The notes under the pieces: generated by a model
Told to the model about the DNA's origin: nothing
The model's input: only the letters and a program-made list of their open reading frames with translations
Database searches by the model: none
Made by a program: the position numbers and the translations under genes
NCBI GenBank assembly: GCA_018817195.1
Contig: JAHIUL010000233.1
Coordinates: 1-7,283 of the forward strand
Length of the DNA stretch: 7,283 nucleotides
Reading direction: 5' to 3'
From: Candidatus Margulisiibacteriota bacterium
Lineage (GTDB): Bacteria > Margulisbacteria > WOR-1 > O2-12-FULL-45-9
Shown here: positions 7,017 through 7,283 of the stretch, in pieces
Numbering within the stretch: position 1 is the first letter of the stretch
Layout: every line of letters begins with the position of its first letter

Positions 7017-7283
7017 CTAAACACCAAATGATTTGCGGATCTCAGCTTCCAGCTTGTTAGCCAGTTTTTTATTTTCCATTAAATATTTTGTTGCGGCTTC
7101 AAAACCCTGGCCAAGCTTATTGTTGTCATGGGCGTACCATGACCCGCTTTTTTGCACCAGGTCCAGCTTGAGGGCTTGGTCAATTATTTCAGCTTCGTGC
7201 AAAATACCCTGGCCGTGTATATTGACGAAATAGCCTTCGCGGAAGGGCGGGGCCACCTTGTTCTTAACCACCTTTACCCTGAC
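7017..7283 (-). CDS. recA: Recombinase RecA, C-terminal part (5' end outside window)
   Basis: RecA forms filaments on single-stranded DNA, drives strand exchange in recombinational repair and promotes LexA self-cleavage. The last 88 residues are present and the frame is open to the right edge. Recognisable are RVKVVKNKVAPPF (end of the ATPase core), then FVNIHGQGI, EIIDQALKLDLVQKSGSWYAHDNNKLGQG and the helical C-terminal domain ending EIRKSFGV. These align with E. coli RecA segments such as KNKIAAPFKQAEF, GAWYSYKGEKIGQG and EIEKKVREL. The acidic tail that follows in E. coli is absent; the protein stops right after the domain with a basic helix. The ATPase motifs lie beyond the window. It is the first visible gene of a probable recA-rny-ymdB operon. 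Confidence 0.96.
   Translation of the reverse strand, partial: VRVKVVKNKVAPPFREGYFVNIHGQGILHEAEIIDQALKLDLVQKSGSWYAHDNNKLGQGFEAATKYLMENKKLANKLEAEIRKSFGV

Overview
This is a gene-dense bacterial chromosomal segment: six protein genes fill nearly all of it, and the only non-coding gaps are 12 and 27 bases. Composition is moderately AT-rich by eye. Genes end in TAA or TGA, Trp is TGG, and no reading frame needs TGA as a sense codon, so the standard bacterial code (table 11) fits. The compact layout, the protein styles (FtsH with HHEVGH, an 886-residue ValRS, RecA without an acidic tail) and the order recA-rny-ymdB converging on ftsH-ftcD-valS suggest a Patescibacteria/CPR (Parcubacteria-like) genome. 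This placement is inference with moderate confidence; no marker here proves it.

Rightward half (bases 1-4667): the C-terminal part of ftsH (membrane AAA+ metalloprotease; start outside the window) overlaps by 8 bases a stand-alone glutamate formimidoyltransferase domain gene (ftcD-like). After 12 bases comes valS (valyl-tRNA synthetase). The ftcD stop, a tandem TGA TAA, is embedded in a near-perfect extended -10 box placed so that transcription would begin at or next to the valS ATG. valS may therefore have its own leaderless mRNA as well as readthrough from upstream.

Leftward half (bases 7283-4648, minus strand): the C-terminal end of recA, then 27 bases carrying a strong Shine-Dalgarno, then rny (RNase Y, membrane-anchored KH/HD endoribonuclease), then ymdB (dinuclear-metal phosphodiesterase), which starts in the one-base overlap TAATG with the rny stop. 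This looks like one operon, and the order matches that known from Firmicutes. RNase Y cuts mRNA and YmdB can hydrolyse 2',3'-cyclic nucleotides, so an RNA-turnover pairing is plausible. The two transcription units converge and their coding ends overlap by 20 bases, with no strong intrinsic terminator visible.

I found no CRISPR array, tRNA, rRNA, insertion sequence or riboswitch, and no convincing novel system. The best leads are the ftcD-like gene in a housekeeping cluster, the stop-codon/promoter fusion before valS, and the overlapping convergent ends of valS and ymdB.
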